Notes: generated by a model not told the origin, from the letters alone. A DNA stretch of 64,000 bases from Bin87 sp965217175 (GCA_965217175.1 OZ244251.1:310001-374000); one strand, 5' to 3'; positions 47,823-56,758 are shown, counted from the stretch's first letter. Made by a program: numbers and translations.

Positions 47823-48626
47823 ATGCGCGTGCTTCCACGCAACTATCAGGTGAGCAGGATGCAGTTTTCGGGAAAGTTGGTAATCATCGCGGCGCTGGCG
47901 GTAACGGTGCTAATGGCCAGCAATATTATTGCCATCAAACCGGTTGCCCTGTTCGTGCTTCCGTTCAATTTCATCGGCAGCAACCTGTTCGTGGTGTCGG
48001 CGGCCATCGTCTGCTTCCCGGTCGGGTACATCATCAGCGACATTCTGACCGAAGTGTATGGATTTCGGGTGGCCCGCGGTGTCATCTGGCTGGGGTTTGT
48101 GTGCAACCTGCTGATGGTTGTGCTGTTCTGGCTGGGAAACATCATCCCCGGCGCGGTGTTCTGGGAAGAACAAGCGTCTTATGAGAGCATTCTGGGCGCC
48201 ACTACCTGGATCCTGATCGGCTCATTCGTGGCCTACATCGTCGGCGAGTTCGTCAACGCGGCGGTGATGGTCATTCTGAAGAACCGAACCCAGGGCAGGA
48301 TGCTGTGGCTGCGGACCATATCGTCCACCATCGTAGGGCAGGGAATAGACTCGATACTGTTTTTTACCATCGCGTTCGGCGTTTCCGGTTACTGGGTCAC
48401 CGAAAGCGGTTCGTGGGCGCCGGTTTTCAACGCGGCAGGGTGCGCCTGGATCGCCAAATCGCTGTACGAGATAGCGGCAACGCCCATCACCTACCTGGTC
48501 GTGGGCTGGCTAAAGCGCACTGAACAGATGGACGCTTACGATGCGCCCCGCTCGCTGAATCCCTTTGGCGTCTTCGGCGGCGCCGACGCCAACGCCGCGG
48601 CCACCATCAGCGGCGCTGCCAACTGA
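47823..48626 (+). CDS. Queuosine-precursor transporter family (VUT/YhhQ) protein
   Basis: The protein has about 267 residues and at least six membrane segments. It shows LVIIAALAVTVLMASNIIAI, FPVGYIISDILTEVYGFRVA and a late VGQGIDSILFFTIAFG, the signature regions of the YhhQ/VUT family, which takes up preQ0/preQ1 for queuosine synthesis. The start is uncertain: ATG 47823 keeps the whole hydrophilic N-terminus seen in relatives, while ATG 47859 is next to a weak GTGAGCAGG. No queuosine biosynthesis gene is adjacent. Confidence 0.8.
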   Translation: MRVLPRNYQVSRMQFSGKLVIIAALAVTVLMASNIIAIKPVALFVLPFNFIGSNLFVVSAAIVCFPVGYIISDILTEVYGFRVARGVIWLGFVCNLLMVVLFWLGNIIPGAVFWEEQASYESILGATTWILIGSFVAYIVGEFVNAAVMVILKNRTQGRMLWLRTISSTIVGQGIDSILFFTIAFGVSGYWVTESGSWAPVFNAAGCAWIAKSLYEIAATPITYLVVGWLKRTEQMDAYDAPRSLNPFGVFGGADANAAATISGAAN

Positions 48627-48671
48627 TGCCAACGCGCTGGGATACGGTCGTCTGCCGCGTGATCGCCAACC

Positions 48672-48848
48672 ATGTGTAATAGCCACTCGCACGATGACGA
48701 TGCTGTTGGCAAATTCGCTCCCTTCGGCAATTTGCGCGGCAGCAACCTGCCCTGGCATCGGGTGGTGGCTGCTGTATTCACCAACAACTGGCGCAAATTG
48801 CGAACCCGACGGGGCTGCTGCGGCAACCTTGGCCAGCCCGGTTGTTGA
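48672..48848 (+). CDS. Small Cys-rich protein with CCGNxGxPGC end
   Basis: The 58-residue frame starts MCNSHSHDDDAVGKFAPFGN, has LPWHRVVAAVFTNNWRKLRT in the middle and ends RRGCCGNLGQPGC. The basic NWRKLRTRRGCCGN-GQPGC end looks like a conserved small-protein family I associate with Chloroflexota genomes, of unknown function. An N-terminal SHSHDDD stretch and the three C-terminal cysteines could bind metal. It starts 46 bases after the YhhQ-type gene on the same strand, and no strong ribosome binding site is seen. Confidence 0.55.
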   Translation: MCNSHSHDDDAVGKFAPFGNLRGSNLPWHRVVAAVFTNNWRKLRTRRGCCGNLGQPGC

Positions 48849-49101
48849 CGGCGTTAGGTTGGGCCGGCGGGATCGGCTGACGGCTACGGTAGTTGGCCTT
48901 CTGGGCCCCTATCTTTCGCTGCTGGTACCGTAGACAGTCCCAACGCAGTTGTCCGCCGCAAACTGTCAATGTGTTAGGATTGGTGCCGTTAACAGGTACG
49001 GATTGTCCTCACCCAAACCCCGTTCCAACGGGAACGGAGCCGGTTGATTCAGGGTTGCAGGGACGTCCTGAGCGCGGCGGTTGCCGAAAGGAGCGGAATC
49101 C

Positions 49102-49809
49102 ATGCAAGCTGAACAGCGCAGGGTGGCCGGCGACGGCCTGCATTACATGTTGATATTCCCCGACGACTACGACGCCGACGCTTCTTATCCCCTGGTGGTG
49201 CTGCTGCATGGTTTCGGCGCCAACATGCAGGACCTGGCGAGCCTGGCCCCGTCGATCAACCGCAAGGGTTACGTGTACGCCTGTCCCAACGCGCCGATTC
49301 CCTTTGAGTTGGGGCCTGGAATGATCGGTTACGGCTGGCATCCGCCGCGGGGTCAGGCCACGGACGAAGACTACGCGGAGGCGGAGGGATTGCTGGATGA
49401 CTTTTTCGCCGAAGTCCTGAAGGAATTCGGGGCCGACGATGGCCGCGCGATGCTGCTGGGATTCTCCCAGGGCGGTGGCATGACCTACCGGATGGGGTTG
49501 GCCCGCCCCGACAAGTTCGCGGCCCTTATTGCCCTGAGCGCGTCGCTGCCCGATCCGGAAATACTGCGACCTCGACTGCCCAACCATCGCAACCAGCCGG
49601 TTTTCGTCGCCCACGGCGCGTATGACCAGATGGTGTCGATGGACAGTGCCCGGCGCACGCGGGAGTTTCTTAACGAAGAGGGTTACACGCTGTCTTATAA
49701 TGAGTACAACATGGGTCATGAGATACCCGTGGAGGTGCTGCGCGACATGGTTCCGTGGATGGAAACCGCCGTGCCCCCGCTGGTGGCAGAGACGGATCGA
49801 ATCTTTTAA
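49102..49809 (+). CDS. Alpha/beta hydrolase, phospholipase/carboxylesterase family
   Basis: The protein has 235 residues. ATG 49102 follows AAAGGAGCGG. It shows LVVLLHGFGANMQDLASLAP (oxyanion hole region), LLGFSQGGGMTYRMGLARPD (nucleophile Ser in GFSQGG), VAHGAYDQMVS (catalytic Asp) and NMGHEIPVEVLRDMVPW (catalytic His). This is the YpfH/acyl-protein thioesterase-like group, which hydrolyses short-chain esters or lipids. No signal peptide is seen. Confidence 0.9.
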   Translation: MQAEQRRVAGDGLHYMLIFPDDYDADASYPLVVLLHGFGANMQDLASLAPSINRKGYVYACPNAPIPFELGPGMIGYGWHPPRGQATDEDYAEAEGLLDDFFAEVLKEFGADDGRAMLLGFSQGGGMTYRMGLARPDKFAALIALSASLPDPEILRPRLPNHRNQPVFVAHGAYDQMVSMDSARRTREFLNEEGYTLSYNEYNMGHEIPVEVLRDMVPWMETAVPPLVAETDRIF

Positions 49810-49815
49810 ACTTAT

Positions 49816-49890
49816 TCTGAAACAATCCGGCCTGAAACAAACTCGCCTGAAACGAAATTTCCCGAAGCAAAACTGCCTGAAACAAAACGG
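49816..49890. repeat. Five tandem 15-bp units between two genes
   Basis: Five imperfect units of exactly 15 bp have the consensus CCTGAAACAAAAYNG (for example 49831-49845 and 49876-49890). They sit between the esterase stop and the ribosome binding site of the next gene. Read in one frame they give LKQxG-like pentapeptides, but no start codon supports translation. Confidence 0.9.
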
Positions 49891-49920
49891 TTTACCTGAC
49901 GTTGTGGAGGTACCAGCCCG

Positions 49921-50847
49921 ATGAAAGCCACGACCCAATTGCGCCAGATGCTGGCGTCCGACCAGTTGATTGTTGCTCCGTTCGTCTTGAATGCGCTGCA
50001 CGCCCGCATCGCCGAGGACGTGGGACACCACGCGGTATACATGACCGGGGCCGGCACCGCCGCCGAACGTGGGTTCCCCGACGTTGGCCTGATAACCATG
50101 ACCGAAATGGTGTCCAATGCCAAGTACATTGCCGACGCGGTGAACATCCCGGTGATTTGCGATGCGGATACCGGTTACGGCAATCCCCTCAACGTGCATC
50201 GCACGGTGCGGGAGTATGAATCCGCCGGAGTGGCGGCCATTCACCTGGAGGACCAGGTATTCCCCAAGAAGTGCGGCTTTTTCGCCGGCAAGCAGGTTGT
50301 GCCTATTACCGACCACGTGCAGAAGATTCGCGCCGCGCTGGATGCCCGCACCGACCCCGACTTTGTGATCATCGCCCGCTGCGATGCCTACGCTGTGAAC
50401 GGTTGGGAAGACACGGTTGAGCGCTGCCGGGCCTACCGGGAGGCTGGCGCCGACCTGGTGTTCGTGGATGGCATCAAGTCGCAGGACGACATACAGCGGT
50501 ACGCCGCCGACCTGGGTGACGTGCCCAGGATGTACAACGGCGACCTGGCCACCACGCAGAAGATGCAGGACCTGGGCTATAAGATCATGATCTGCGGCAG
50601 CACCATCTGGCTCATCTACAAGCAGGTACGGGCCGCCTATGAGGAGTTGATGACCGACGGCATGGTCGATCCGGATCGGTACGGCACCCGCTGGGACGTG
50701 GCCTCGGTGCTGGGCCTGGATGCAATCTACGAGCTGGAAAAGAAATACGGAGTGCAGGATGTGGGCACGGACGTGGCGGCTTTGGCCGCTGCCCAGGCGG
50801 TTCAGATGGCAGCCGACGCGGCGGTTCCGGCACCAGCCGATGACTGA
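49921..50847 (+). CDS. PEP mutase / isocitrate lyase superfamily enzyme
   Basis: The protein has 308 residues, with GTGGAGGTACC before the ATG. It shows YMTGAGTAAERGFPDVGLIT, ICDADTGYGNPLNVHRTVRE (metal-binding Asp residues), AAIHLEDQVFPKKCGFFAGK (the KKCG catalytic loop) and VIIARCDAYAVNGWED. KKCGF favours methylisocitrate lyase, oxaloacetate decarboxylase or carboxyvinyl-phosphonate mutase-like members rather than true PEP mutase. The C-terminal tail is Ala-rich. The substrate is not determined. Confidence 0.85.
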   Translation: MKATTQLRQMLASDQLIVAPFVLNALHARIAEDVGHHAVYMTGAGTAAERGFPDVGLITMTEMVSNAKYIADAVNIPVICDADTGYGNPLNVHRTVREYESAGVAAIHLEDQVFPKKCGFFAGKQVVPITDHVQKIRAALDARTDPDFVIIARCDAYAVNGWEDTVERCRAYREAGADLVFVDGIKSQDDIQRYAADLGDVPRMYNGDLATTQKMQDLGYKIMICGSTIWLIYKQVRAAYEELMTDGMVDPDRYGTRWDVASVLGLDAIYELEKKYGVQDVGTDVAALAAAQAVQMAADAAVPAPADD

Positions 50848-50877
50848 CGCGGCGGCGTGACGCAAGGAGCTCGGGCG

Positions 50878-51267
50878 GTGAACAACCGCTACCGACTGCT
50901 GTACGATGGGGCGTGCCCGGTATGCAGGCGGGAAATACTCTGGCTATCCCGTCGCCGGCCGGATGCCATCGAACCGGTGGACACGTCGGCTCCCGGATTT
51001 TACGCTGCCGACTTCGGCCTGGAGACGCAGCAGGTGGACGCCGCCCTGTACGGCATCCGGCCCGACGGCGGTGTTACGGTGGGCATGGATAGCCTGCGAG
51101 AGGCTTACCGTCTCGGCGGCTTGGGCTGGATGGTTGCCTGGACGGATTGGTGGCCGGCGCGTCCGGTATTCGATGCCCTGTATCGCGGGTTCGCCCGCAA
51201 CCGTATGCGCATCGGGCGGCTGCTGGGACGTGGCAACGACGACTGCGGCGACGGCTGCCGGTTCTGA
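50878..51267 (+). CDS. DCC family thiol-disulfide oxidoreductase-like protein (DUF393)
   Basis: The protein has 129 residues. GTG 50878 is chosen for the AAGGAG about nine bases upstream. It opens NNRYRLLYDGACPVCRREIL, the DxxCxxC motif of DUF393 proteins, and later has GMDSLREAYRLGG and PVFDALYRGFARNRMR. The C-terminus has two more cysteines (DDCGDGCRF). Family members are putative redox proteins. It lies 30 bases after the ICL-family gene and nine before the EamA gene, suggesting one transcription unit. Confidence 0.85.
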   Translation: MNNRYRLLYDGACPVCRREILWLSRRRPDAIEPVDTSAPGFYAADFGLETQQVDAALYGIRPDGGVTVGMDSLREAYRLGGLGWMVAWTDWWPARPVFDALYRGFARNRMRIGRLLGRGNDDCGDGCRF

Positions 51268-51276
51268 TTCAGCGCA

Positions 51277-52245
51277 ATGTGGGCTCTGTTTGCATTGGGC
51301 AGTTCGATTGCCTTTTGCTTTGTAAGTCTATGCGATAAACGGCTGCTGTCGTTCCATCTTTACGGAGTGCCGCCGTTGTGCCTGTGGTGCGGCCTGTCGG
51401 GAACGTCGTACGGCGTGATCATGCTGCTGGTGGTGGGGATTCCATCCGGTACTCCCTGGGCGGTGGCCATTACTCCGATACTGGCGGGGCTGCTGATGGG
51501 GTGCTCGGTGGTGCTGCTTTTCCGCGGGCTACGGCTGATGGAAGCGTCGCGGGCCATTGCAATCTCGCAAACCAATCCGATTTTCGTTGCCGTGCTGGCC
51601 CTGCTGTTTCTGGGAGAACGGATATCTCCGGTGCAGTGGGCGTCGATTGGCCTGGTGGTGGCGGGAGCGTCGTTAATCTCGTTGCGGCTGTTTCACGTTG
51701 CGCCCAACCCAAGGCTGCCGACCCGGTTATCCGACCGGGAGACCGGAGAGGTTGCATCTACGCCGGGGAATCTGACCCGTATCGGCAATATTGGCCCGGT
51801 GTTGCTGGCGCTGAGCTCGATATGCGCCGCGTCCAGCTTTGTGTTGGCGAAAGCGGGGCTGAACGCCGAACTGCCGGTGTTGACGGTATTCGCGTTGCAG
51901 CAGGCGACGGTGGGGCTGGTTTTCGTGGCGGTGGGTTTAACCGGCGGCCGACGCCTGGTCTCGGCCGTGCGCCAGCCCCAGGTATTGGCGATGTTGATAT
52001 TCGGCGAATCGCTGATGCCGGCGGTGTCTATCCTGCTGTCGGTGTATGCCTATAGCCTGGGTGATGCTTCGGTGGTGGCGGCGGTACTGGCGACGCGGCC
52101 GCTCTTCGTGTTCGTGGCTTCCACGGTGTTGTCGAGGGTGCGGTGGCAGCTGCTGGACGAATCGTTGACACCGCAGGCGCTGGCGGTGAAGGGTGTGTCG
52201 GTATTGTTGATTGTTGGCGGGGTTGGCGCGCTCAGTCTGGCGTGA
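51277..52245 (+). CDS. EamA-family transporter (DMT superfamily)
   Basis: The protein has 322 residues and about ten membrane segments in two EamA halves. The first half has LFRGLRLMEASRAIAISQTN, then FVAVLALLFLGERISPVQWA. The second has LSVYAYSLGDASVVAAVLAT and RPLFVFVAST. Such proteins export metabolites or amino acids through the inner membrane; the substrate is unknown. The start nine bases after the DCC gene favours co-transcription. Confidence 0.85.
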   Translation: MWALFALGSSIAFCFVSLCDKRLLSFHLYGVPPLCLWCGLSGTSYGVIMLLVVGIPSGTPWAVAITPILAGLLMGCSVVLLFRGLRLMEASRAIAISQTNPIFVAVLALLFLGERISPVQWASIGLVVAGASLISLRLFHVAPNPRLPTRLSDRETGEVASTPGNLTRIGNIGPVLLALSSICAASSFVLAKAGLNAELPVLTVFALQQATVGLVFVAVGLTGGRRLVSAVRQPQVLAMLIFGESLMPAVSILLSVYAYSLGDASVVAAVLATRPLFVFVASTVLSRVRWQLLDESLTPQALAVKGVSVLLIVGGVGALSLA

Positions 52246-52281
52246 TGCGTAGCCAATGCAACGAGTGGGGGAGAATGCCGT

Positions 52282-52304
52282 GATGTAATGTTCATTGTTA
52301 CATC
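52282..52304. promoter_or_regulatory. Palindromic operator candidate
   Basis: GATGTAA and TTACATC form perfect 7-bp arms around nine bases. The site lies 37 bases after the EamA stop and 220 bases before the Lrp-family gene. It could be an operator for that regulator or a weak transcription end. Confidence 0.4.
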
Positions 52305-52523
52305 GCGACACGTAATACGCGGGTGCAACGATGGCTTACGTTAAAAAATCGTGTGCGCTCTGCAAACGGGAAGGAATCCGTCGAACTTGAAACGGTTAAC
52401 GGTATCGTCAACTGCAAAATTGGTTGACAACCGACGCGCCAGAGCATATCATCGATTAGCCTATTTTGATTCCGATGCGGCCCGACGCCGGCGCTGGATT
52501 TCGGACGGAGCCAACAAAGAAAT

Positions 52524-52958
52524 ATGGATGAACTTGACCTGAAGATAATCGGTATCCTTCAATCTGACGGGCGCGCGTCCAACGCGAAGATAGCCCGGGC
52601 CGTTGGAGTAAGCGAGGGAACCGTGCGCCGTCGGTTGCGGCGTTTGATCAAGGATGATGTCGTTCAGGTGGTGGCGGTGCCCAACCTGGAGAAAATGGGA
52701 TACGGCACGACGGCGTTGATTGGGCTGGAGACCGGACCCGGCAAATCGGATATGGTAGCCGAAGCGATTGCCGCGCTGGACGAAGCCCACTACGTGGTGG
52801 TGGCCACCGGGCCTTATGACGTGTTCGTCTGGACGGCCCTGGAATCGGCGGAGAGCCTGGGCGAATTCCTGCGTACCCGCATTGGCGTGATTGACGGAGT
52901 GCAGAAAACCCAGACCTTCGTTACGCTCTCGACCAAGAAACGATTTACCCGAGTGTAG
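52524..52958 (+). CDS. Lrp/AsnC-family transcriptional regulator
   Basis: The protein has 144 residues. It starts MDELDLKIIGILQSDGRASN, with the winged helix-turn-helix KIARAVGVSEGTVRRRLRRL, and ends in a RAM (alpha-beta sandwich) effector domain (YVVVATGPYDVFVWTALESA). Lrp-family proteins form octamers and sense amino acids. The upstream AAAGAAAT is a weak ribosome binding site. The 278-base region before it contains a palindromic operator candidate but no gene. Confidence 0.9.
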   Translation: MDELDLKIIGILQSDGRASNAKIARAVGVSEGTVRRRLRRLIKDDVVQVVAVPNLEKMGYGTTALIGLETGPGKSDMVAEAIAALDEAHYVVVATGPYDVFVWTALESAESLGEFLRTRIGVIDGVQKTQTFVTLSTKKRFTRV

Positions 52959-52997
52959 TCGCGGTCGATTGACGACGCCCGGTGACGGGTTCTGCGG

Positions 52998-53025
52998 TTG
53001 CATTCAATACTCGCCATGCTATAAT
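52998..53025 (+). promoter_or_regulatory. Sigma-70-type promoter for ferredoxin gene
   Basis: TTGCAT (52998-53003), a 16-base spacer and a perfect TATAAT (53020-53025) lie 79 bases before the ferredoxin ATG. Confidence 0.6.
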
Positions 53026-53103
53026 TTGCCTACCCGAGAAAGGCGATCCGTTGGTGCGGTTTGCCTGCCTTGAACACAACACATTTGCAGAGGGAATGCC
53101 GCT

Positions 53104-53346
53104 ATGACCTACATCATTACCGAGCCATGCGTGGGTGTTAAAGATGCCGCCTGCGTCGACGTTTGCCCGGTAGACTGTATCTACACCACCGACGATGACG
53201 ATATGTACTACATCAGCCCCGATGAGTGCATCGACTGTGCCGCCTGCGAACCCGTGTGCCCGGTAACGGCCATCTTCGCCGAGGAAGCTGTTCCCGGGAT
53301 GTACAACGAATATATCCAGAAAAACTACGATTATTTCACCAAGTAG
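53104..53346 (+). CDS. 7Fe/8Fe-type bacterial ferredoxin
   Basis: The protein has 80 residues. Cys 9, 17, 21 and 25 (EPCVGVKDAACVDVCPVDCI) and Cys 42, 45, 48 and 52 (DECIDCAACEPVCPV) bind two Fe-S clusters. The long C9-x7-C17 spacing and the VDCIY segment resemble the [3Fe-4S][4Fe-4S] ferredoxins of Thermus and mycobacteria. It is an acidic cytoplasmic electron carrier. It is followed by a [2Fe-2S] thioredoxin-fold protein and aconitase, all Fe-S proteins. Confidence 0.95.
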   Translation: MTYIITEPCVGVKDAACVDVCPVDCIYTTDDDDMYYISPDECIDCAACEPVCPVTAIFAEEAVPGMYNEYIQKNYDYFTK

Positions 53347-53530
53347 GCTGCGCTTGCCGGGCCGCTTTCCTCTGCCGAAACCGAGGCTGGCCCTCCTTAT
53401 AGTCGTTGCCAACCGCTGCGGGCAATGGGCCGACTGGCTCTATCCGCGCCATCTATCGAACCCCTTACGCCCGGCCCTCGGCAGCCGGGCGCAGGTTTAA
53501 TTTTTGCGCTACCTGTCTGGCCGATAACCG

Positions 53531-54352
53531 ATGAGTGAACCCACCCACCAGCCAATCAGCCCCGAAGTGAATATTGTCGTTTGCACCGACGAATACGGGT
53601 GCGGACGCTGGTATCACAAGGGGCGGGATGCCGACGCGGTTTTGCGGGGATTGCGGGATGCAGCCTCCAGTCATTCCGGAAGCGTGGCGGTTACCACCGC
53701 CGGTTGCATCCTCGGGTGCACCTACGGGCCCAGGTTCGACGTGGCCCGGCGCTGGTCTGGCGAAAAGGCTCTGTACGGGTCGATAGCCGGCGACGCCACC
53801 ATCACGCGGCGGGGGCGCGTTGGATTTGTGCCCATTCCCGATGATTTGAGAACGGTGATCGCCGACAATCTGCCTGACACGGCTCAGGCGTTAACCGACC
53901 TCAAGGGCGAAGCCGGTCCCGCCGACGTGGACCTGCTGCGGAACGTGCTGCAGGATTGCAGCCGGGGAATGGATGGTTGCGGCGTGGGCCTGAACGAAGC
54001 GATCGTGATGGTGCATAACGAGGCGGCCATCGCGTCCATTCCGGCCACGCTGAACGGCCTGGAATTTGTGGATGGGAGCGGCCAGCCGCGCGACCGGGGC
54101 GACATCGCGGTGCTGGTTACCGAGGGCGACGGCCGGATTGCGCTGCAGTTGAGCCGGATTCGCCAGCTGGAGTTTATCTATCGTGACCTGGGCAACGGGA
54201 TGCCCAGTTATACCGTCTGGCTGCGGGACGCCAGGCTTGAAACGGTGTACCGCATATACCTGCGGCGGTCGGACGATGCCGCCACCAATCCATTGCGACA
54301 CCGGCTTTTCATGGATCTGATCGCCAAATACGGCGCGAAAGTATCGTTTTAA
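53531..54352 (+). CDS. [2Fe-2S] thioredoxin-like ferredoxin fused to an unknown domain
   Basis: The protein has 273 residues. Residues 1-90 have the four-cysteine pattern of thioredoxin-fold [2Fe-2S] ferredoxins: VCTDEYGCGRWYHKG, then TTAGCILGCTYGPR. The C-terminal 150 residues (after LLRNVLQDCSRGMDGCGVGL) include GDIAVLVTEGDGRIALQLSR and a final helical LRHRLFMDLIAKYG. I do not recognise that part. It lies between ferredoxin and aconitase on the same strand, so a redox or Fe-S maturation role is plausible inference. Confidence 0.75.
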   Translation: MSEPTHQPISPEVNIVVCTDEYGCGRWYHKGRDADAVLRGLRDAASSHSGSVAVTTAGCILGCTYGPRFDVARRWSGEKALYGSIAGDATITRRGRVGFVPIPDDLRTVIADNLPDTAQALTDLKGEAGPADVDLLRNVLQDCSRGMDGCGVGLNEAIVMVHNEAAIASIPATLNGLEFVDGSGQPRDRGDIAVLVTEGDGRIALQLSRIRQLEFIYRDLGNGMPSYTVWLRDARLETVYRIYLRRSDDAATNPLRHRLFMDLIAKYGAKVSF

Positions 54353-54475
54353 GTGTGCGTCGGTCGGGGGCCATAACGAATTGGAACACCCGAGGGTGTG
54401 GCGGGCCGGCCCTGATGCCGCTAAAATTGTTATTCCGAGAACAAACATGGACATTCGAGGAGGAGGGAATCTGCG

Positions 54476-56758
54476 ATGAGCAACATTGATTCCACACCGG
54501 AATTTGTGCGGGAAACGTACCGCAAGATGGACGAGAAACTGGCGCAGGTTCGGTCGCGGCTGAACCGCCCCATGACTCTGTCCGAGAAGGTTTTGCTGTC
54601 TCACCTGGACGACGTAGACGAAGCTGAACTGCGCCCGGGCGAAAGCTACATCAACCTGCGGCCCGACCGGGTGGCGCACCAGGACGTTACCGGTCAGATG
54701 GCTATTCTCCAGTTCATGCAGTCAGGACGCACCCGGGTGGCGGTGCCCACAACGGTGCACTGCGACCACCTGATTCAGGCCCGGGTGGGCGCTTCATCCG
54801 ACCTGCAGGATGCCCTGAACGAAAGCAACGAGGTGTACCAGTTCCTGGAATCTTCCTGCCGCCGCTACGGCATGGGATTCTGGCGTCCTGGCTCAGGCAT
54901 CGTCCACCAGGTGGTGCTGGAAAAGTATGCTTTCCCCGGCTGCCTTATCATCGGCACCGACTCCCATACAGTCAATGGCGGCGGTTTGGGTTCGCTGGCT
55001 ATCGGAGTGGGTGGCGCAGACGCCGCCGACGTAATGGCCGGGCTGCCCTGGGAGGTACGGTATCCGCAGATTATTGGCGTGAAGCTGACCGGCTCCATGA
55101 GCGGCTGGACGGCCCCCAAGGACGTCATCATCAAGCTGGCTTACGAGTTGACGGTGTCTGGCGGCACCAACGCCATCATCGAGTACTTTGGGCCAGGCGT
55201 GCATTCCATATCGGCCACCGGCAAGGGAACCATCTGCAACATGGGTGCGGAGCTTGGCGCCACCGGCGACATCTTCCCGTACGACGAACGCATGGCCACC
55301 TATCTGAAGGCTACCGGACGTGCTGAACTGGCGACCATCGCCGAGGAGCACAAGCACCTGCTCACCTCCGACCCCGAAGTGGAGGCCAACCCGGAGTTGT
55401 TCTACGACCGGGTGGTTGAGATTGACCTGTCGACCCTGGAGCCGCACGTTACGGGTCCGCATTCCCCGGACCGGGCGCGACCCATTTCGGAACTGGCGGC
55501 CGAGGTTGAACGGGAAGGGTTCCCGGACACCGTGGCGGTGGCATTGGTGGGCAGCTGCACCAACTCGTCTTACGAGGACATGGAAAGGTGCGCCGACGTG
55601 GCCCGGCAGGCCGCGGCCCACGGAGTATCCGCCGCGTCGGGATTGCTGGTTACACCGGGATCGGAACAGGTTCGGGCAACCATTGAACGGGACGGTCAGC
55701 AGGCCGCCCTGGAAGCGGTGGGAGCCACGGTGCTGGCCAACGCCTGCGGCCCGTGCATCGGCCAATGGAACCGACCCGAGGCGCGAGGCACGAACAACAG
55801 CATCGTTACGTCATACAACCGCAACTTCCCGAGTCGCAATGACGGCAACGCCGGCACTATGAACTTCATCGCCAGTCCTGAGCTGGCAGTCGCCATGGGA
55901 TTGGGAGGCCGTCTGTCGTTCAACCCCCTGACCGACCCTCTGGTTGACGCGGATGGCAACGAGTTCATGCTGCAGCCGCCTTCCGCAGCTCCGGAAGTAC
56001 CGCCCACCGGGTTTGATCCGGGCGCCGATTTGTACCTGGAACCGCCGGAAGACGGTAGCGAAGTGGATGTGCGCGTCGATCCCACCAGCAACCGCCTGCA
56101 GGTGCTGGATCCGTGGGAAGCGTGGGATGGCAAGGACTTTGAAGACGTTCCCATTCTGGTAAAGACCCAGGGAAAGACAACCACTGACCACATTTCCCCG
56201 GCCGGGCCGTGGCTTCGGTTCAGGGGACACCTGAACAACCTGAGCGACAACATGTTCCTGGGGGCTTCCAACGCCTTCACCGACGATAACGGCACCGGCA
56301 AAAATCAGCTTTCCGGCGAGGAAATCGCTCCGATACCGGAGATCGCCCGCGCCTACAAGGCCCAGGGCATCCGGTGGGTTGCCATTGGTGACGAGAACTA
56401 CGGCGAGGGTTCCAGCCGTGAGCACGCCGCCATGTCGCCTCGTATGCTGGGAGCGGCGGCCATCATCACCAGGAGCTTCGCCCGCATTCACGAGTCCAAC
56501 CTGAAGAAGCAGGGGCTGCTTCCCCTTACCTTCGAGGACTCGGCGGACTGGGAACGCATAAGGGATGACGACCGGATGAGCCTGGTTGGATTGGACCAAC
56601 TGGCGCCCGGACGCCCGGTACAGGCGGTTTTGAAGCACGCGGACGGCAGCGAAGAAACCATCAACCTGCGCCACACGCTGAACAACCCGCAGATCGAGTG
56701 GTTCAAGGCGGGCAGCGCCATGAACTACATGAAACAGATGGAGGAAGCCGGCGGATAG
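54476..56758 (+). CDS. acn: Aconitate hydratase, mitochondrial-type
   Basis: The protein has 760 residues, with GAGGAGGGAATCTGCG before the ATG. It has VHCDHLIQA, GTDSHTVNGGGLGSLAIGVG, and the [4Fe-4S] ligands Cys about 361 (GSCTNSS) and Cys about 423 and 426 (NACGPCIGQW). SYNRNFPSRNDGN follows. The swivelling C-terminal domain has DHISPAGPWLRFRGHL and GEGSSREHAAMSPRMLGA. The length and motifs match mitochondrial aconitases rather than AcnA/IRP1 or AcnB. It interconverts citrate and isocitrate in the TCA cycle. No adjacent TCA gene is seen. Confidence 0.95.
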   Translation: MSNIDSTPEFVRETYRKMDEKLAQVRSRLNRPMTLSEKVLLSHLDDVDEAELRPGESYINLRPDRVAHQDVTGQMAILQFMQSGRTRVAVPTTVHCDHLIQARVGASSDLQDALNESNEVYQFLESSCRRYGMGFWRPGSGIVHQVVLEKYAFPGCLIIGTDSHTVNGGGLGSLAIGVGGADAADVMAGLPWEVRYPQIIGVKLTGSMSGWTAPKDVIIKLAYELTVSGGTNAIIEYFGPGVHSISATGKGTICNMGAELGATGDIFPYDERMATYLKATGRAELATIAEEHKHLLTSDPEVEANPELFYDRVVEIDLSTLEPHVTGPHSPDRARPISELAAEVEREGFPDTVAVALVGSCTNSSYEDMERCADVARQAAAHGVSAASGLLVTPGSEQVRATIERDGQQAALEAVGATVLANACGPCIGQWNRPEARGTNNSIVTSYNRNFPSRNDGNAGTMNFIASPELAVAMGLGGRLSFNPLTDPLVDADGNEFMLQPPSAAPEVPPTGFDPGADLYLEPPEDGSEVDVRVDPTSNRLQVLDPWEAWDGKDFEDVPILVKTQGKTTTDHISPAGPWLRFRGHLNNLSDNMFLGASNAFTDDNGTGKNQLSGEEIAPIPEIARAYKAQGIRWVAIGDENYGEGSSREHAAMSPRMLGAAAIITRSFARIHESNLKKQGLLPLTFEDSADWERIRDDDRMSLVGLDQLAPGRPVQAVLKHADGSEETINLRHTLNNPQIEWFKAGSAMNYMKQMEEAGG

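Noticed and set aside
49009..50865. Minus-strand open frame of about 618 codons
   Set aside because: It runs opposite the esterase and the ICL-family gene, both of which have clear motifs; the minus translation has no family signature and is rich in His, Gly and Val as expected for a shadow.
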